NCBI GenBank assembly: GCA_016208415.1
Contig: JACQYB010000035.1
Coordinates: 1 to 54,605, forward strand
DNA: 54,605 bases
Direction of reading: 5' to 3'
DNA from: Betaproteobacteria bacterium
Lineage (GTDB): Bacteria; Pseudomonadota; Gammaproteobacteria; Burkholderiales; Rhodocyclaceae
Below are positions 34,102-43,837 of this stretch, piece after piece. The position numbers and the translations under genes are program-made. A model generated the notes under the pieces. It was not told the origin of the DNA and did not search any database. It saw only the letters and a list, made by a program, of their open reading frames with translations. Each line of letters opens with the position of its first letter. The first letter of the stretch is position 1.

Positions 34102-34761
34102 GTGTCAGGGGATTTCGACGTACTTGGACACGCTCTGCAGCGACCGCGCATCCGCATGATTGAACGCCTGCGCGAGCAGGGGATACGGCAGGAATCGGTC
34201 CTGGGGGCGCTGGCAGCGATTCCGAGGCATGTCTTCGTCGATGAGGCACTTCGCAGCAGGGCGTATGAAGATACGGCCCTGCCTCTCGGGTTTCAGCAGA
34301 CGATTTCGCAGCCTTTTGTGGTGGCGAGGATGCTGGAGGTCGCTGCCAAAGGACGCGCGCTGGGCAAGACGCTTGAGGTCGGGGCAGGTTGTGGGTACCA
34401 GGCGGCGGTGTTGTCACGGCTCGCGTCGGAAGTGTATGCCGTGGAGCGAATCCGCAAGCTGCTGGACAAGGCGCGAGCCAACCTGCGGCAGTTGAGGCTG
34501 CCCAACGTACGCCTCAAGCATGGAGATGGTTCGCTCGGGCTGCCGGAAGTTGCTCCATTCGATACAATCGTGGTGTCCGCAGCAGCTGCCGTTGTTCCGC
34601 AAGCGCTGCGGCAGCAGCTGGCGCCGGGAGGCAGGCTGATCATGCCGGTCGGCATGCAAGAGCAGAGGCTGATGCTCGTTGAACGCAGCGTCGCCGGCCC
34701 GTTCTTCGAAACCTGGCTGGACGCGGTTCGATTTGTACCACTGATTGCGGGAGTCGAATGA
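34102..34761 (+). CDS. pcm: Protein-L-isoaspartate O-methyltransferase
   Basis: SAM-dependent repair enzyme that methylates isoaspartyl residues in aged proteins, about 219 residues. SAM motif I is TLEVGAGCGYQAAVLS. Upstream of it are IPRHVFVDEALRSRAYEDTA and LPLGFQQTISQPFVVARML, the substrate-binding region, and PFDTIVVSAAAAVVPQAL is motif II/III. The start is uncertain. GTG 34102 is used here; TTG 34084 would overlap surE, and ATG 34156 would drop the first helix. Its stop overlaps nlpD by four bases. Confidence 0.92.
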   Translation: MSGDFDVLGHALQRPRIRMIERLREQGIRQESVLGALAAIPRHVFVDEALRSRAYEDTALPLGFQQTISQPFVVARMLEVAAKGRALGKTLEVGAGCGYQAAVLSRLASEVYAVERIRKLLDKARANLRQLRLPNVRLKHGDGSLGLPEVAPFDTIVVSAAAAVVPQALRQQLAPGGRLIMPVGMQEQRLMLVERSVAGPFFETWLDAVRFVPLIAGVE

Positions 34762-35717
34762 GCCGAGATCTTGAATTCCGGGCACGTGGATGGATTGCGT
34801 GCGGCGTCGGAATTGCCCTCATTGCAGGGTGTAGCAGCACGACGCAGGTGCCCGTGGTGGAACGTGGTGCTTCTCCGGCGCCGCGGCAACCGGCAGCGGA
34901 GCCTCGTGAGCAAAGGGCGGGTTCCTACGTTGTGAAGAAGGGCGATACGCTTTTCAGCATTGCTCAGTCTCATGGCGTGGACGTGCGGGAGCTCGCCGCA
35001 TGGAACGGCATGGACAATCCGCACCGGCTCGAGGTGGGGATGGCACTGCGCATGGCACCTGCGGAGGGTTCGGCCACCGCTCGACCGGTAGCTGCTCCTG
35101 CCTCCGTCGAGGCCCGACCCCTGGGTCCGGCCGGCGTTGCTGCGCCGCCGATGGCAGCAGCCGCTCCGGACGGTGTCAAGAAGGATCCGAAGGGTGGCAA
35201 GCAGCCCTATTCCGACCAGGCGCTGACACAGGTTCAGAAGGCCGGGGATGCTGCCCGGAAACCGCCCGAGCTAGCTCTTGCGCCTCCAGCCTCGTTCCCG
35301 GAGTCGGTCAGGCGCGAGCCTGCGCAGGCTGAATCTGGCGAGGCGCAGGTCGAATGGTCATGGCCGGTGGTCGGGAAGGTTCTTGTGGGTTTTAATGACG
35401 GCAGCACCAAGGGTATAGACATCGGGGGGCAGGCGGGTGAGTCGGTACTCGCCGCGGCAGGGGGAAAGGTCGTGTACGCGGGAAGCGGGTTGCGGGGATA
35501 TGGCAATCTTGTGATCATCAAGCATAACCCGGCGCTGCTTAGCGCCTACGCCCATAACCGGCGCCTGCTGGTCAAGGAAGGCGAGAATGTGACGCGTGGG
35601 CAGAAAATCGCGGAACTTGGCAGCAGTGATGCGGATCAGACAAAACTCCATTTCGAAATCAGAAATCAGGGTAAGCCGGTCGATCCCCTCAAATACCTGC
35701 CACCGCGTCAACAATGA
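34758..35717 (+). CDS. nlpD: NlpD-type LysM/LytM lipoprotein (amidase activator)
   Basis: Outer-membrane lipoprotein of 319 residues. It has a lipobox LIAGC at Cys25, a LysM domain ([20 protein letters not shown]), a Pro/Ala-rich linker, and a C-terminal LytM (M23) domain from about 198. The active M23 motif HxGxD is replaced by TKGIDIGG, so the metal-binding His is absent, as in E. coli NlpD. The protein should therefore activate the amidase AmiC at the division septum rather than cut peptidoglycan itself. [17 protein letters not shown] and [19 protein letters not shown] are close to E. coli NlpD. It overlaps rpoS by 4 bp. In enterobacteria the main rpoS promoter lies within nlpD. Confidence 0.94.
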   Translation: MSRDLEFRARGWIACGVGIALIAGCSSTTQVPVVERGASPAPRQPAAEPREQRAGSYVVKKGDTLFSIAQSHGVDVRELAAWNGMDNPHRLEVGMALRMAPAEGSATARPVAAPASVEARPLGPAGVAAPPMAAAAPDGVKKDPKGGKQPYSDQALTQVQKAGDAARKPPELALAPPASFPESVRREPAQAESGEAQVEWSWPVVGKVLVGFNDGSTKGIDIGGQAGESVLAAAGGKVVYAGSGLRGYGNLVIIKHNPALLSAYAHNRRLLVKEGENVTRGQKIAELGSSDADQTKLHFEIRNQGKPVDPLKYLPPRQQ

Positions 35718-36649
35718 GTGACCCGGAATTCGACGACGACAACGAGTTCGAAGAAAACGAACGGCGAGACGAGGCATCTGATGCTGCGCCCGAAGTATGG
35801 GATCGGTCGACGGATGAGTTCCTCAACGACGTTACGCAGCTCTACCTGAATGAGATCGGCGCAAATCCGCTCCTGACACCGGAACAGGAACTGGATTTGT
35901 CGCGTCGGGTGCGAATTGGCGAGTTCGAAGCGCGGCAAAAGATGATCGAGCACAATCTGCGGCTCGTCGTGAATATCGCCAAGCACTACCTCAACCGCGG
36001 GCTTCCCCTGCTGGATCTGGTGGAAGAGGGCAACCTCGGCCTCATCCACGCCCTCGAGAAGTTCGATCCAGAACGGGGGTTCCGCTTTTCAACGTATGCC
36101 ACCTGGTGGATCCGCCAGAACATCGAGCGGGCCATCATGAGCCAGTCCCGAACGATCCGCCTGCCGGTGCATGTGGTGAAGGAATTGAATCAGGTATTGC
36201 GCGCGCTTCGATCACTGGAAGCGCGCGGCGTCGGCGACTGTGGGCCCCAGGAGGTGGCGGAGTTGCTCGGCAAGCCGGTGGAGGAGATCCGCCACATCCT
36301 CACCCTGAACGAACGCACCGCGTCGCTGGACGCGCCTCTGGACATTGATCCCGACCTGTCGATTGGGGAGTCACTGGCGGACGAGCATGCGGAAAGCCCC
36401 GAAATCCAGATCCAGTATTTGGAAGTTGAAGGGCTCGTCAAAGCCTGGATAGGCCAGTTGAACGAAAAACAGCGCCTTGTGATCGAGGCGCGCTATGGGC
36501 TCAACGGCAGGGATGTCCGGACGCTGGAGGAACTGGCGGATTCACTGAGGCTGACCCGGGAACGTGTGCGCCAGATTCAACTCGAGGCGCTCGGGCACTT
36601 GCGGCGGTTGGTCAAACGCAAGGGCGTGGCGAAAGACACGCTTTTCTGA
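35714..36649 (+). CDS. rpoS: RNA polymerase sigma factor RpoS
   Basis: Stationary-phase/general-stress sigma factor, 311 residues. The N-terminal acidic stretch is followed by region 1.2 ([20 protein letters not shown]), region 2 ([54 protein letters not shown]), region 3 ([19 protein letters not shown]) and region 4 with [23 protein letters not shown]. It ends in [11 protein letters not shown]. The position after nlpD confirms RpoS rather than another sigma-70 member. Regulation is expected at transcription, translation and proteolysis. dksA is convergent downstream. Confidence 0.97.
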   Translation: MSDPEFDDDNEFEENERRDEASDAAPEVWDRSTDEFLNDVTQLYLNEIGANPLLTPEQELDLSRRVRIGEFEARQKMIEHNLRLVVNIAKHYLNRGLPLLDLVEEGNLGLIHALEKFDPERGFRFSTYATWWIRQNIERAIMSQSRTIRLPVHVVKELNQVLRALRSLEARGVGDCGPQEVAELLGKPVEEIRHILTLNERTASLDAPLDIDPDLSIGESLADEHAESPEIQIQYLEVEGLVKAWIGQLNEKQRLVIEARYGLNGRDVRTLEELADSLRLTRERVRQIQLEALGHLRRLVKRKGVAKDTLF

Positions 36650-36734
36650 GCAGGCGGGAAGCACTGGGAACGGAGGCGGGTTCGCTGCCGTACTTCCAGA
36701 GGCCGGGCGCGGCTCCGACGGGTACCGCCCGCGT

Positions 36735-37160
36735 TCACTTCGCGACTTGTTTCTCCCTCAGCTCTTCCAGTGTCTTGCAGTCGATACAAAGGGTTGCGGT
36801 CGGGCGGGCCTCGAGACGCTTGAGTCCGATCTCCACCCCGCAACTCTCGCAATAACCGTACTCGGTCCTTTCGATGCGTTCGAGCGTCTCGTCGATCTTC
36901 TTCACCAGCTTGCGTTCCCTGTCGCGGTTGCGCAATTCCAGCGCGATGTCCGACTCCTGACTAGCGCGGTCATTCGGGTCGGCGAAGACGGTCGCTTCGT
37001 CCTGCATGGTATGCACGGTGCGCTCGATGTCCTGGAGGAGTTCCCGCTTGAGCGTCTCCAGCATGTTGCGGAAATGCGCCAATTGCGCCTCGTTCATATA
37101 TTCTTCGCCCGTTTTTGCGACGTAGGGCGCGAAGCGCGTGTGGAGGAGATCCTCTGCCAT
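36735..37160 (-). CDS. dksA: RNA polymerase-binding protein DksA
   Basis: Cofactor for ppGpp on RNA polymerase. It inserts a coiled coil into the secondary channel and represses rRNA/tRNA promoters. It has 141 residues from ATG 37160 (a TTG at 37184 is open but lacks a ribosome binding site). The coiled-coil tip has the essential aspartates in FADPNDRASQESD. The zinc finger is CESCGVEIGLKRLEARP ending in CIDC (four Cys). A possible promoter lies 33-61 bp upstream. It is convergent with rpoS and close to relA. The tRNA promoter in this window has the GC-rich discriminator that DksA/ppGpp act on. Confidence 0.96.
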   Translation of the reverse strand: MAEDLLHTRFAPYVAKTGEEYMNEAQLAHFRNMLETLKRELLQDIERTVHTMQDEATVFADPNDRASQESDIALELRNRDRERKLVKKIDETLERIERTEYGYCESCGVEIGLKRLEARPTATLCIDCKTLEELREKQVAK

Positions 37161-37192
37161 TTTGTTGGTCGAACCCGTAAACAAAAAAGCGG

Positions 37193-37221
37193 TTAATAGC
37201 AGAAACGCATCCGCATCGCAA
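37193..37221 (-). promoter_or_regulatory. Candidate dksA promoter
   Basis: On the minus strand, TTGCGA (37221-37216) and TATTAA (37198-37193) are separated by exactly 17 bp, about 33 bp before the dksA ATG. The rest of the 347-bp region between dksA and the penicillin-binding protein gene (37161-37507) shows no gene I can support. Confidence 0.45.
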
Positions 37222-37507
37222 CTGAAAGCAGGAATTGCTCCCCGGGCGGGCTACCGTTGGTGGCCCGCAACGTCACTGGGCTGCCGGCCCTACGAGGATC
37301 AGCGGTCGCTGGTTCTGGCACTGTTTCCCTGGCTCCTCGGTGCGCGCAACCCGCGCGCGCGGGAGGCTGGATCGTGGCACCCCCGCGTTTCCCTCGGCTT
37401 GGATCGTCATGGACAGCGTCGTTGCTGAATCTGCGGTATTGTCTGCCACAATATGCAAAGAGGCCCCAGGGGCGACAAGGGCAAACGGCTCGGGAAAGTG
37501 CCACGGT

Positions 37508-40500
37508 ATGCGGGACGACAGCAGTGTATGGGTGCGCTGGCGACGGGGGGCAGCGTATGTGTTGGGCGTGGTCGTCCTGGCGGTGTGTGCGCTGCTTTTC
37601 ATAATGATGTATTCGGAGTCCCGCAGTTCAGCCTTTCAGGCGGGGTATTTCTCGTCCATCGTCCGCGAGGCCACGTTTGCGCTCGAAGATGGACCGGCGC
37701 GGGCACTTCGCCTCCCGGGTGCCGGGCCGTATGACACACGGCTCGGCTACAACCGCATCATGGACTACGTCCAAAGGCTCGGCGCGAGAGAGTTCGAGGT
37801 CTCGGCGCAGGCCCGCCAGTCGACACGGTTGGCCGAGGTCATGGATCGGGGGTTGTTCCCACCGTACTCCGAGAAAAGCCAGGCGGGCCTGCAAGTGTTC
37901 GATTGCTGCGGGGATCCGATCTATTCGGCGCGCCACCCGCGTGATCAATTCGCGTCGTATGTGGAAATTCCGTCGATCATCGTCGAAGCCCTGCTGTTCA
38001 TCGAGAACCGCGAGTTGCTCGACCCGGAGCGGCCCAAGCTCAATCCGGCCATCGAATGGGACAGGCTCTACAGGGCCGCTTATGACCAGATCTTGAAGAT
38101 GGTCTGGCCCGGGCATTCCTCTTCGGGCGGAAGTACGCTGGCGACGCAGATCGAGAAATTCAGGCATTCCCCTTCCGGCGTCACGACCGGACCCGCGGAG
38201 AAGCTGCGCCAAATGCTGTCGGCGTCACTTCGCGCCTACCGCGACGGGGAGGAGACGCTCGCGGCGCGGCGACGAATCGTGCTCGACTATGTGAACTCGG
38301 TCCCCCTTGCGGCAGTGCCCGCACACGGAGAGGTCATCGGCCTGGGGGACGGCCTGCGCATCTGGTTCGGGGCCGATCCCCAGCGAGCGGCCCAGTCGCT
38401 GCGGTTGCCGGAGCTGGACAGAACTGGACTTGAGGAAAAGGGGAGGGCGCTGCGACAGGTGATCAGCCTGCTGGTGGCCCAGAGGCGCCCCTCGTACCTG
38501 CTCAATTCCGGGGAGAAGGCACTTGCATCCCTGACGGAAAGCTACGTCCGCCTGATCGCCCAGGCGGGCATCATTTCACCTTCCCTGCGCGATGCGGCAC
38601 TCGGAATCGAGACGCCGCTGCGGCGTCAGGACATGGCGGGAGACGGCGGGGTGGAGTCCTCGTTCGTTCGACGCAAGGCGGCCAACGCCATACGCTACGA
38701 ACTGATGCAATGGCTTGGTGAGCCCGGCGTGTACGAACTGGACCGGCTGGACCTGACGGTGCGCAGCAGCCTTCACCGGCGTGCTCAGGAGGATGTAACG
38801 GCGCTGCTGCGCCAGTTGGCGGATCCGCAGTTCCTGCGTGTCGAGGGCTTCTACGGGAAGCACCTGCTCCAGGCGTCGGACGACCCCTCCAAGATCCTGG
38901 TCAGTTTCACCTTGTTCGAGCGCATGCCGGACGGAAACATGGTGCGTGTGCAGGCCGACAATCTTGACCGACCATTGGATATCAACGAGGGTACCAAGCT
39001 AGACCTCGGCTCCAGCGCCAAGCTTCGCACCCTGGCCACCTATCTCGAAATCACCGCCGCGATACACCGGCAACTGGCCGACGTGCCTTCCAAGGACCTG
39101 ATGCGGATGCTGTCGGCAGCGGAAGACCGGCTGACGCGCTGGGTGATGGAGTACCTCTCCACGGCCAAGGACCGCAGCCTTGCGGCCACGCTGGAGGCTG
39201 CCATGCAGAGGCGTTACTCCGCATCGCCCCATGAGGTGTTTTTCACCGGGGGAGGGTTGCACACTTTCGAGAATTTCGACTCCGAAAGCAATGAATGGAA
39301 GCCTACGGTGGCCTCCGCGTTCAATCAGTCCATCAACCTGCCCTTCATCCGTCTCATGCGCGACATCGTCCAGCACTACATGCACAGGCCGGGTGGCGTG
39401 GCGGAGATCTTTCGCGATCCGGAGGATCCCCGCAGACAGGATTACCTGGAACGTTTCGTTGACGAGGAAAGCCGCCGCTACCTCCTGCGGTTCTGGAAGC
39501 GCTACCGCGGCAAGGGAGAGTCTGAGCGCTTCGATACCTTGCTCGACCACGTTTCGGCCCAGCCACACCGCATTGCCACCGTCTTTCGCAGCGTTTACCC
39601 CGAGGCCGACTGGCCGCGATTCGCCTGGGTCATGACCGATCTGATGCCCGAACTGGCGGAAGACCCCGTGGCTTTGCAGGAGTTGTTCGTCAAGTATGGC
39701 TCCGAGCGCTACACGCTGTCCGACCGCGGTTACCTGGCCCGCGTGCACCCACTGGAGCTTTGGCTTCTGTCCTACCTGCGGGAAAGGCCTGCAGCCACCT
39801 ACGACGAGGCCGTGGAGGCCAGCGCCAGGGAGAGGCGGGATGCCTACGCCTGGCTGTTCAAGACCCGCCACAAGGGCGCCCAGGACGTGCGCATCCGCAG
39901 CCTGCTCGAGGGGGAGGCATTCGCGCAGCTTGCCCGCGAATGGCAGCGGCTCGGTTATCCCTTCGAAACCCTGATTCCATCCTACGCCACCGCCATCGGC
40001 AGTTCCGCCGACCGGCCTGCGGCGCTGGCCGAATTGATGGGCATCATCCTCAATGACGGCGTTCGCGTGCCCACGGTGCGCATCGAGCGGCTGGATTTCG
40101 CGGCCGGCACGCCTTTCGAGACACAGCTTGTGCGCAGACGCTCGGGCGGCGAACAGGTGATGTTGCCCGAGGTGGCCCGGGCGCTCCGAAACGCCCTCGT
40201 GGGGGTGGTCGAACGCGGGACCGCGCGGCGCATTGCCGGGTACTTTGCCGGCCGGGACGGCCGGCGTCTGCCTCTGGGCGGCAAGACCGGTACGGGCGAC
40301 CACCGCCGGGAGCGCTATAACCGCTGGGGCAACGTCATCTCTTCCAAGGCCATGAACCGCGCGGCGACGTTCGTGTTCTTCCTCGGCGACCGCCATTTCG
40401 GCAACGTGACGGCCTTCGTGCCCGGCAGCGATTCCGGCGATTACCGCTTCACCAGCGCCCTGGCGGTGCAAGTGCTCAAGGCCCTGTCGCCGGCGCTGGC

Positions 40501-40612
40501 GCCCCTCGTGCAGTCTCCACCCGCGCGGCTGCCGACGGCGCGTCAGAGAACGGACGAGGATGCGGAGAGGATTGCCGCGGTAACGCCGGGCGTTTCCGCG
40601 CCGGTGCAATAG
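37508..40612 (+). CDS. Large class A penicillin-binding protein (GT51 glycosyltransferase/transpeptidase)
   Basis: A bifunctional peptidoglycan synthase of 1034 residues. One membrane anchor sits at about 14-34. The GT51 domain has the catalytic-Glu region VEALLFIENRELLDPE (about 157-172), GGSTLATQIEKFRHS (about 209) and EKLRQMLSASLRAYR. The transpeptidase has SSAK (SxxK, about 501-504), SIN (SxN, about 607) and GGKTGTG (KTG, about 925). The gap from SxN to KTG is about 318 residues against about 130 in E. coli PBP1b. There is therefore a large insertion (from VQHYMHRPGGVAEIFRDPED on) inside the catalytic fold. The start ATG 37508 just precedes the cytoplasmic stub and the anchor; the open frame extends upstream to 37235 but is low-complexity there. 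It is not the usual PBP1a or PBP1b. I do not know a named homologue. Confidence 0.88.
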   Translation: MRDDSSVWVRWRRGAAYVLGVVVLAVCALLFIMMYSESRSSAFQAGYFSSIVREATFALEDGPARALRLPGAGPYDTRLGYNRIMDYVQRLGAREFEVSAQARQSTRLAEVMDRGLFPPYSEKSQAGLQVFDCCGDPIYSARHPRDQFASYVEIPSIIVEALLFIENRELLDPERPKLNPAIEWDRLYRAAYDQILKMVWPGHSSSGGSTLATQIEKFRHSPSGVTTGPAEKLRQMLSASLRAYRDGEETLAARRRIVLDYVNSVPLAAVPAHGEVIGLGDGLRIWFGADPQRAAQSLRLPELDRTGLEEKGRALRQVISLLVAQRRPSYLLNSGEKALASLTESYVRLIAQAGIISPSLRDAALGIETPLRRQDMAGDGGVESSFVRRKAANAIRYELMQWLGEPGVYELDRLDLTVRSSLHRRAQEDVTALLRQLADPQFLRVEGFYGKHLLQASDDPSKILVSFTLFERMPDGNMVRVQADNLDRPLDINEGTKLDLGSSAKLRTLATYLEITAAIHRQLADVPSKDLMRMLSAAEDRLTRWVMEYLSTAKDRSLAATLEAAMQRRYSASPHEVFFTGGGLHTFENFDSESNEWKPTVASAFNQSINLPFIRLMRDIVQHYMHRPGGVAEIFRDPEDPRRQDYLERFVDEESRRYLLRFWKRYRGKGESERFDTLLDHVSAQPHRIATVFRSVYPEADWPRFAWVMTDLMPELAEDPVALQELFVKYGSERYTLSDRGYLARVHPLELWLLSYLRERPAATYDEAVEASARERRDAYAWLFKTRHKGAQDVRIRSLLEGEAFAQLAREWQRLGYPFETLIPSYATAIGSSADRPAALAELMGIILNDGVRVPTVRIERLDFAAGTPFETQLVRRRSGGEQVMLPEVARALRNALVGVVERGTARRIAGYFAGRDGRRLPLGGKTGTGDHRRERYNRWGNVISSKAMNRAATFVFFLGDRHFGNVTAFVPGSDSGDYRFTSALAVQVLKALSPALAPLVQSPPARLPTARQRTDEDAERIAAVTPGVSAPVQ

Positions 40613-40631
40613 GCCTGCGTGTCGGCCAGAA

Positions 40632-41402
40632 TCATCCTGTTGTCGCGGTGTGGGCGGGATCCTGCCGGTAGAAACGGCGCAGTTGTTCATAGACCTCGGG
40701 GTAATCCTCCAGCAGCAACCCGGGTGCTTCAAAGAAGGTCTCCGTGGCAACGGCGAAGAACTCGGCCGGACTCTGCGCGCCGTAGGGATCGATCGCGGTA
40801 TCCACGCCGGCATCCGCTCGCGCGCAGAAGTCATCGAAGGCTCGTCCAAGTGCCTGCTGCCACTCCCGTCGGATCATGCCGTCGTGCAGCGGCGGCAGGC
40901 CATCGGCGTCGCCGTTGAGCATGTCCAGCTTGTGGGCGAACTCGTGGATCACGACGTTCATGCCGTCGTCGTCGCCGGTGTCTTCCGACCACGAAACCAG
41001 TACGGGTCCTCCCAGCCAGGCCTCGCCGGATACTTCGTCGTCGAATTCGTGCACCACGCCAGCCTCGTCCATGAACTGGCGCGGAATGATGAAATCGCCG
41101 GGATAGACGACGATGCCGACCCACCCGTCGTACCATTCCAGGCCCAGATTGAGGATCGGCAGGCAGGCCTGCAGCGCGATGGACAGGCGCGCGTGGTTGT
41201 CCGGCTCGAATCCGCCTGCCCCGCTGATCTCCTTGCTGGCAAGCAAACCCATCGCCAGTTGACGCAGCCGCCGGCGATCGTCCGGGGAGAGACTGGCGAG
41301 AAACGGCAAGCGCTTCTCCACCGCTGCCCATTGTGCGGGGGTGACGTCGGGCCGTTGGGAGACGCTGCGATCGCGCAGCCAGTCGCGGATGCTGCGGATC
41401 AT
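40632..41402 (-). CDS. mtfA: MtfA family zinc peptidase
   Basis: A 256-residue protein of the MtfA (Mlc titration factor) group, related to the anthrax lethal factor fold. It has the zinc motif HEFAHKLDMLNGD (HExxH) near residue 150 and the downstream Glu ligand in SPAEFFAVATETFFEAP. The N-terminus has PFLASLSPDDRRRLRQLA and the middle PILNLGLEWYDGWVGIVVYP. In E. coli MtfA binds the repressor Mlc and thereby affects the glucose PTS. Betaproteobacteria usually lack that PTS, so its role here is unknown. Start at ATG 41402 (MIRSIRDWLRDRS). Confidence 0.93.
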   Translation of the reverse strand: MIRSIRDWLRDRSVSQRPDVTPAQWAAVEKRLPFLASLSPDDRRRLRQLAMGLLASKEISGAGGFEPDNHARLSIALQACLPILNLGLEWYDGWVGIVVYPGDFIIPRQFMDEAGVVHEFDDEVSGEAWLGGPVLVSWSEDTGDDDGMNVVIHEFAHKLDMLNGDADGLPPLHDGMIRREWQQALGRAFDDFCARADAGVDTAIDPYGAQSPAEFFAVATETFFEAPGLLLEDYPEVYEQLRRFYRQDPAHTATTG

Positions 41403-41534
41403 CGGCGAGTACCGGCGGTTTGCCGCGGGCGGCGAACGGAATTCACGAACGCGCACATCGTCTCGTGTGTCTGGTGGTGCAAGCCCGCAGCGGGCGCCAC
41501 GTCAACATGGACGCTGGGACCGCCTGGGCAATGA

Positions 41535-41540
41535 GATAAT
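41535..41540 (+). promoter_or_regulatory. Candidate -10 element for relA (leaderless arrangement)
   Basis: GATAAT ends 6 bases before the relA ATG. No Shine-Dalgarno is present. It has the same layout as tsaB and earP. Inference only. Confidence 0.35.
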
Positions 41541-41546
41541 TGTCGC

Positions 41547-43766
41547 ATGGTCACCGTCACACATTCCCTTGCTCCCACGGATATCGGCGGAGCGTCGATC
41601 GAGCTCCTGTACAAGGGACTGGGAGACGACGAGCGGCGGCGCCTGGAATCCGCCCTGGAGGTAGTGGGACCGCTCTATGAGGGACGCGTTCTCGGCACCG
41701 GCGAAGACATGCTGCGCCACGCGGTGGGCATGGCGCTCATCGTTGCTTCGCTGAAACTCGATGTCGAGACGCGGCTGGCCGGATTGCTCTTTGCGGTGCT
41801 GGACTGCATCGATCACGGCCGCGAGATGCTCGAACAGCGTTTCGGTGCAAACGTGGCGCAACTCGTGCTTGGCCTGCATCGTCTCAACGGGTTGAGGCTC
41901 ATCACCCGCGCCCACGTGAGTTCGTCGGGGTCGCCAAGCGCGCCGGACGTGCGGGCGCAAGCCGAGATCCTGCGCAAGATGCTCCTCTCCATGGTTGAGG
42001 ACGTGCGCGTGGTAGTGCTGCGCCTGGCCAGCCGCACCCAGACCCTGCGCTACCTCGCCGACAAGCCGACGGAACAGCGCCTGGCGGTAGCCCGGGAGAG
42101 CATGGACATCTATGCGCCGCTGGCCAACCGGCTGGGCATCTGGCCGGCGAAATGGGAACTGGAGGACCTGTCGTTTCGCTATCTCGAGCCGGAGACCTAC
42201 AAACGCATTGCCCGCATGCTCGATGAACGCCGGGTGGAGCGGGAGTCCTTCATTGCCGAAGCGGTTGGGCGGCTGAAATCGGAGCTCGCGGCCACTGGCA
42301 TCGATGCCGACGTCTATGGCAGGCCGAAGCACATTTACAGTATATACAATAAGATGCGCGATAAACATCTCGAATTCGGTGAGGTGTACGATGTGCGCGC
42401 CGTACGTGTCCTCGTGGATGAGGTGAAGGACTGCTACACCGCGCTCGGGATCGCACACAACCTCTGGCAGCCGATTCCCAAGGAGTTCGACGACTACATC
42501 TCCGTCCCCAAGGGGAACTACTACCGCTCGCTGCATACCGCCGTGCGCATGCCCGATGGGCGGGCGCTGGAGGTGCAGATTCGCACCCGCGAGATGCATC
42601 GCCATGCGGAACTGGGCGTGGCCGCGCACTGGCGCTACAAGGAGGGCGCCGGGCAGGACCGCAGCTACGACGACAAGATCGCCTGGCTGCGTCAGTTGCT
42701 CTCGTGGCGCGACGAGATCACCGACGGCGCCGGCTGGATGGAGCAGTTCAAGCGCGCCGCGCTCGATGACACCGTCTACGTCATCACCCCGCAAGACAAG
42801 GTGATCGATCTGCCGCACGGTGCCACGCCCGTGGATTTCGCCTATCGGGTCCACACCGAGATGGGCCATCGCTGCCGCGGGGCGCGCGTGGATGGCGTGC
42901 TGGTGCCGTTGAATACGGCGCTTTCGAACGGCCAGCGGGTGGAGATCATCACCGCCAAGCAGGGCGGTCCGTCCCGCGACTGGCTCAATCCTCAGCAGGG
43001 CTACCTTGCGAGCTCGCGGTCGCGCAACAAGGTGCGCCAATGGTTCGCCAATCAGGAAACAGCGGAAACCCTGGCCCGGGGCCGCGCCTTCGTCATGCGC
43101 GAATTGCAGCGCGAGGGGCACGCCCAGGCCAACATCGAGACACTCGCAAAACGCCTCGGCCTCGCCGGCAGCGATGCTCTCTACCTCGCCGCGGGCCGCG
43201 ACGAGTTGGGGCCGCGTCAGATCCAGATCGCCCTTCGCACGACCCCGCAGCCGATGGCGGATGCCGAGGCGCAGGTCCAGACCCGCCCCAGCAAGGCCGA
43301 CGGTAGTGGGGGCGACATTCTTGTCGTGGGCGTGGGCAACCTGCTCACGCAGCTTGCCCGCTGCTGCAAGCCGGTTCCGCCGGACAAGATTTCCGGATTC
43401 GTCACCCGCGGCAGGGGCGTATCTCTGCATCGAGCCGATTGCCCGAACTTTGCCCAGATGCTGGCGCGTCACCCGGAGCGGGTGGTGACGGTGGCGTGGG
43501 GCGGTGGGGCCGCCAGTGGGGAAGCGCAAGCCGGGCGCTACGTGGTGGATATCCACCTGGAAGCCATGGATCGGCAGGGACTGCTGCGCGACATCTCCGA
43601 TGTCCTGTCGCGTGAGAAGATCAACGTCACCGCCGTCAACACGCAAACGCGGGCGGATGTGGCGCGCATGGGATTCACCATCGAGGTAACGGGGGCTGCG
43701 CAGGTGGACCGTGCGCTGGCCCAGATCCGCGAGGTGGCGAGCGTCACCTCGGCGCGGCGGGCTTGA
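41547..43766 (+). CDS. relA: RelA-type (p)ppGpp synthetase
   Basis: Synthesises (p)ppGpp on stalled ribosomes, 739 residues. The N-terminal HD hydrolase domain is degenerate: LLFAVLDCIDHGREML is found where SpoT has ALLHDVIEDT, so the metal-binding HD is lost and the protein should be synthetase-only. The synthetase domain is intact (YGRPKHIYSIYNKMRDKHLE, EVYDVRAVRVLVDE, DDYISVPKGNYYRSLHT, EVQIRTREMHRHAELGVAAH). TGS (DDTVYVITPQDKVIDLPHGA), a zinc-finger region with RCCKPVPPDKISGFVTRG, and a C-terminal ACT domain (VDIHLEAMDRQGLLRDISDV) follow. A separate SpoT hydrolase must be encoded elsewhere. A long frame on the opposite strand is only a shadow. Confidence 0.95.
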   Translation: MVTVTHSLAPTDIGGASIELLYKGLGDDERRRLESALEVVGPLYEGRVLGTGEDMLRHAVGMALIVASLKLDVETRLAGLLFAVLDCIDHGREMLEQRFGANVAQLVLGLHRLNGLRLITRAHVSSSGSPSAPDVRAQAEILRKMLLSMVEDVRVVVLRLASRTQTLRYLADKPTEQRLAVARESMDIYAPLANRLGIWPAKWELEDLSFRYLEPETYKRIARMLDERRVERESFIAEAVGRLKSELAATGIDADVYGRPKHIYSIYNKMRDKHLEFGEVYDVRAVRVLVDEVKDCYTALGIAHNLWQPIPKEFDDYISVPKGNYYRSLHTAVRMPDGRALEVQIRTREMHRHAELGVAAHWRYKEGAGQDRSYDDKIAWLRQLLSWRDEITDGAGWMEQFKRAALDDTVYVITPQDKVIDLPHGATPVDFAYRVHTEMGHRCRGARVDGVLVPLNTALSNGQRVEIITAKQGGPSRDWLNPQQGYLASSRSRNKVRQWFANQETAETLARGRAFVMRELQREGHAQANIETLAKRLGLAGSDALYLAAGRDELGPRQIQIALRTTPQPMADAEAQVQTRPSKADGSGGDILVVGVGNLLTQLARCCKPVPPDKISGFVTRGRGVSLHRADCPNFAQMLARHPERVVTVAWGGGAASGEAQAGRYVVDIHLEAMDRQGLLRDISDVLSREKINVTAVNTQTRADVARMGFTIEVTGAAQVDRALAQIREVASVTSARRA

Positions 43767-43837
43767 ACACCCGGGGTGCAACCCGCCCATGCACCGGAAG
43801 TTCCTCTTGGCTGATGCGCCCCCGCGGCCGCGCCTCG

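Noticed and set aside
37235-37507. N-terminal 91-residue extension of the penicillin-binding protein
   Set aside because: The residues are low-complexity Arg/Gly/Ala/Trp. The region overlaps the dksA promoter side, and a normal cytoplasmic stub and anchor follow ATG 37508.
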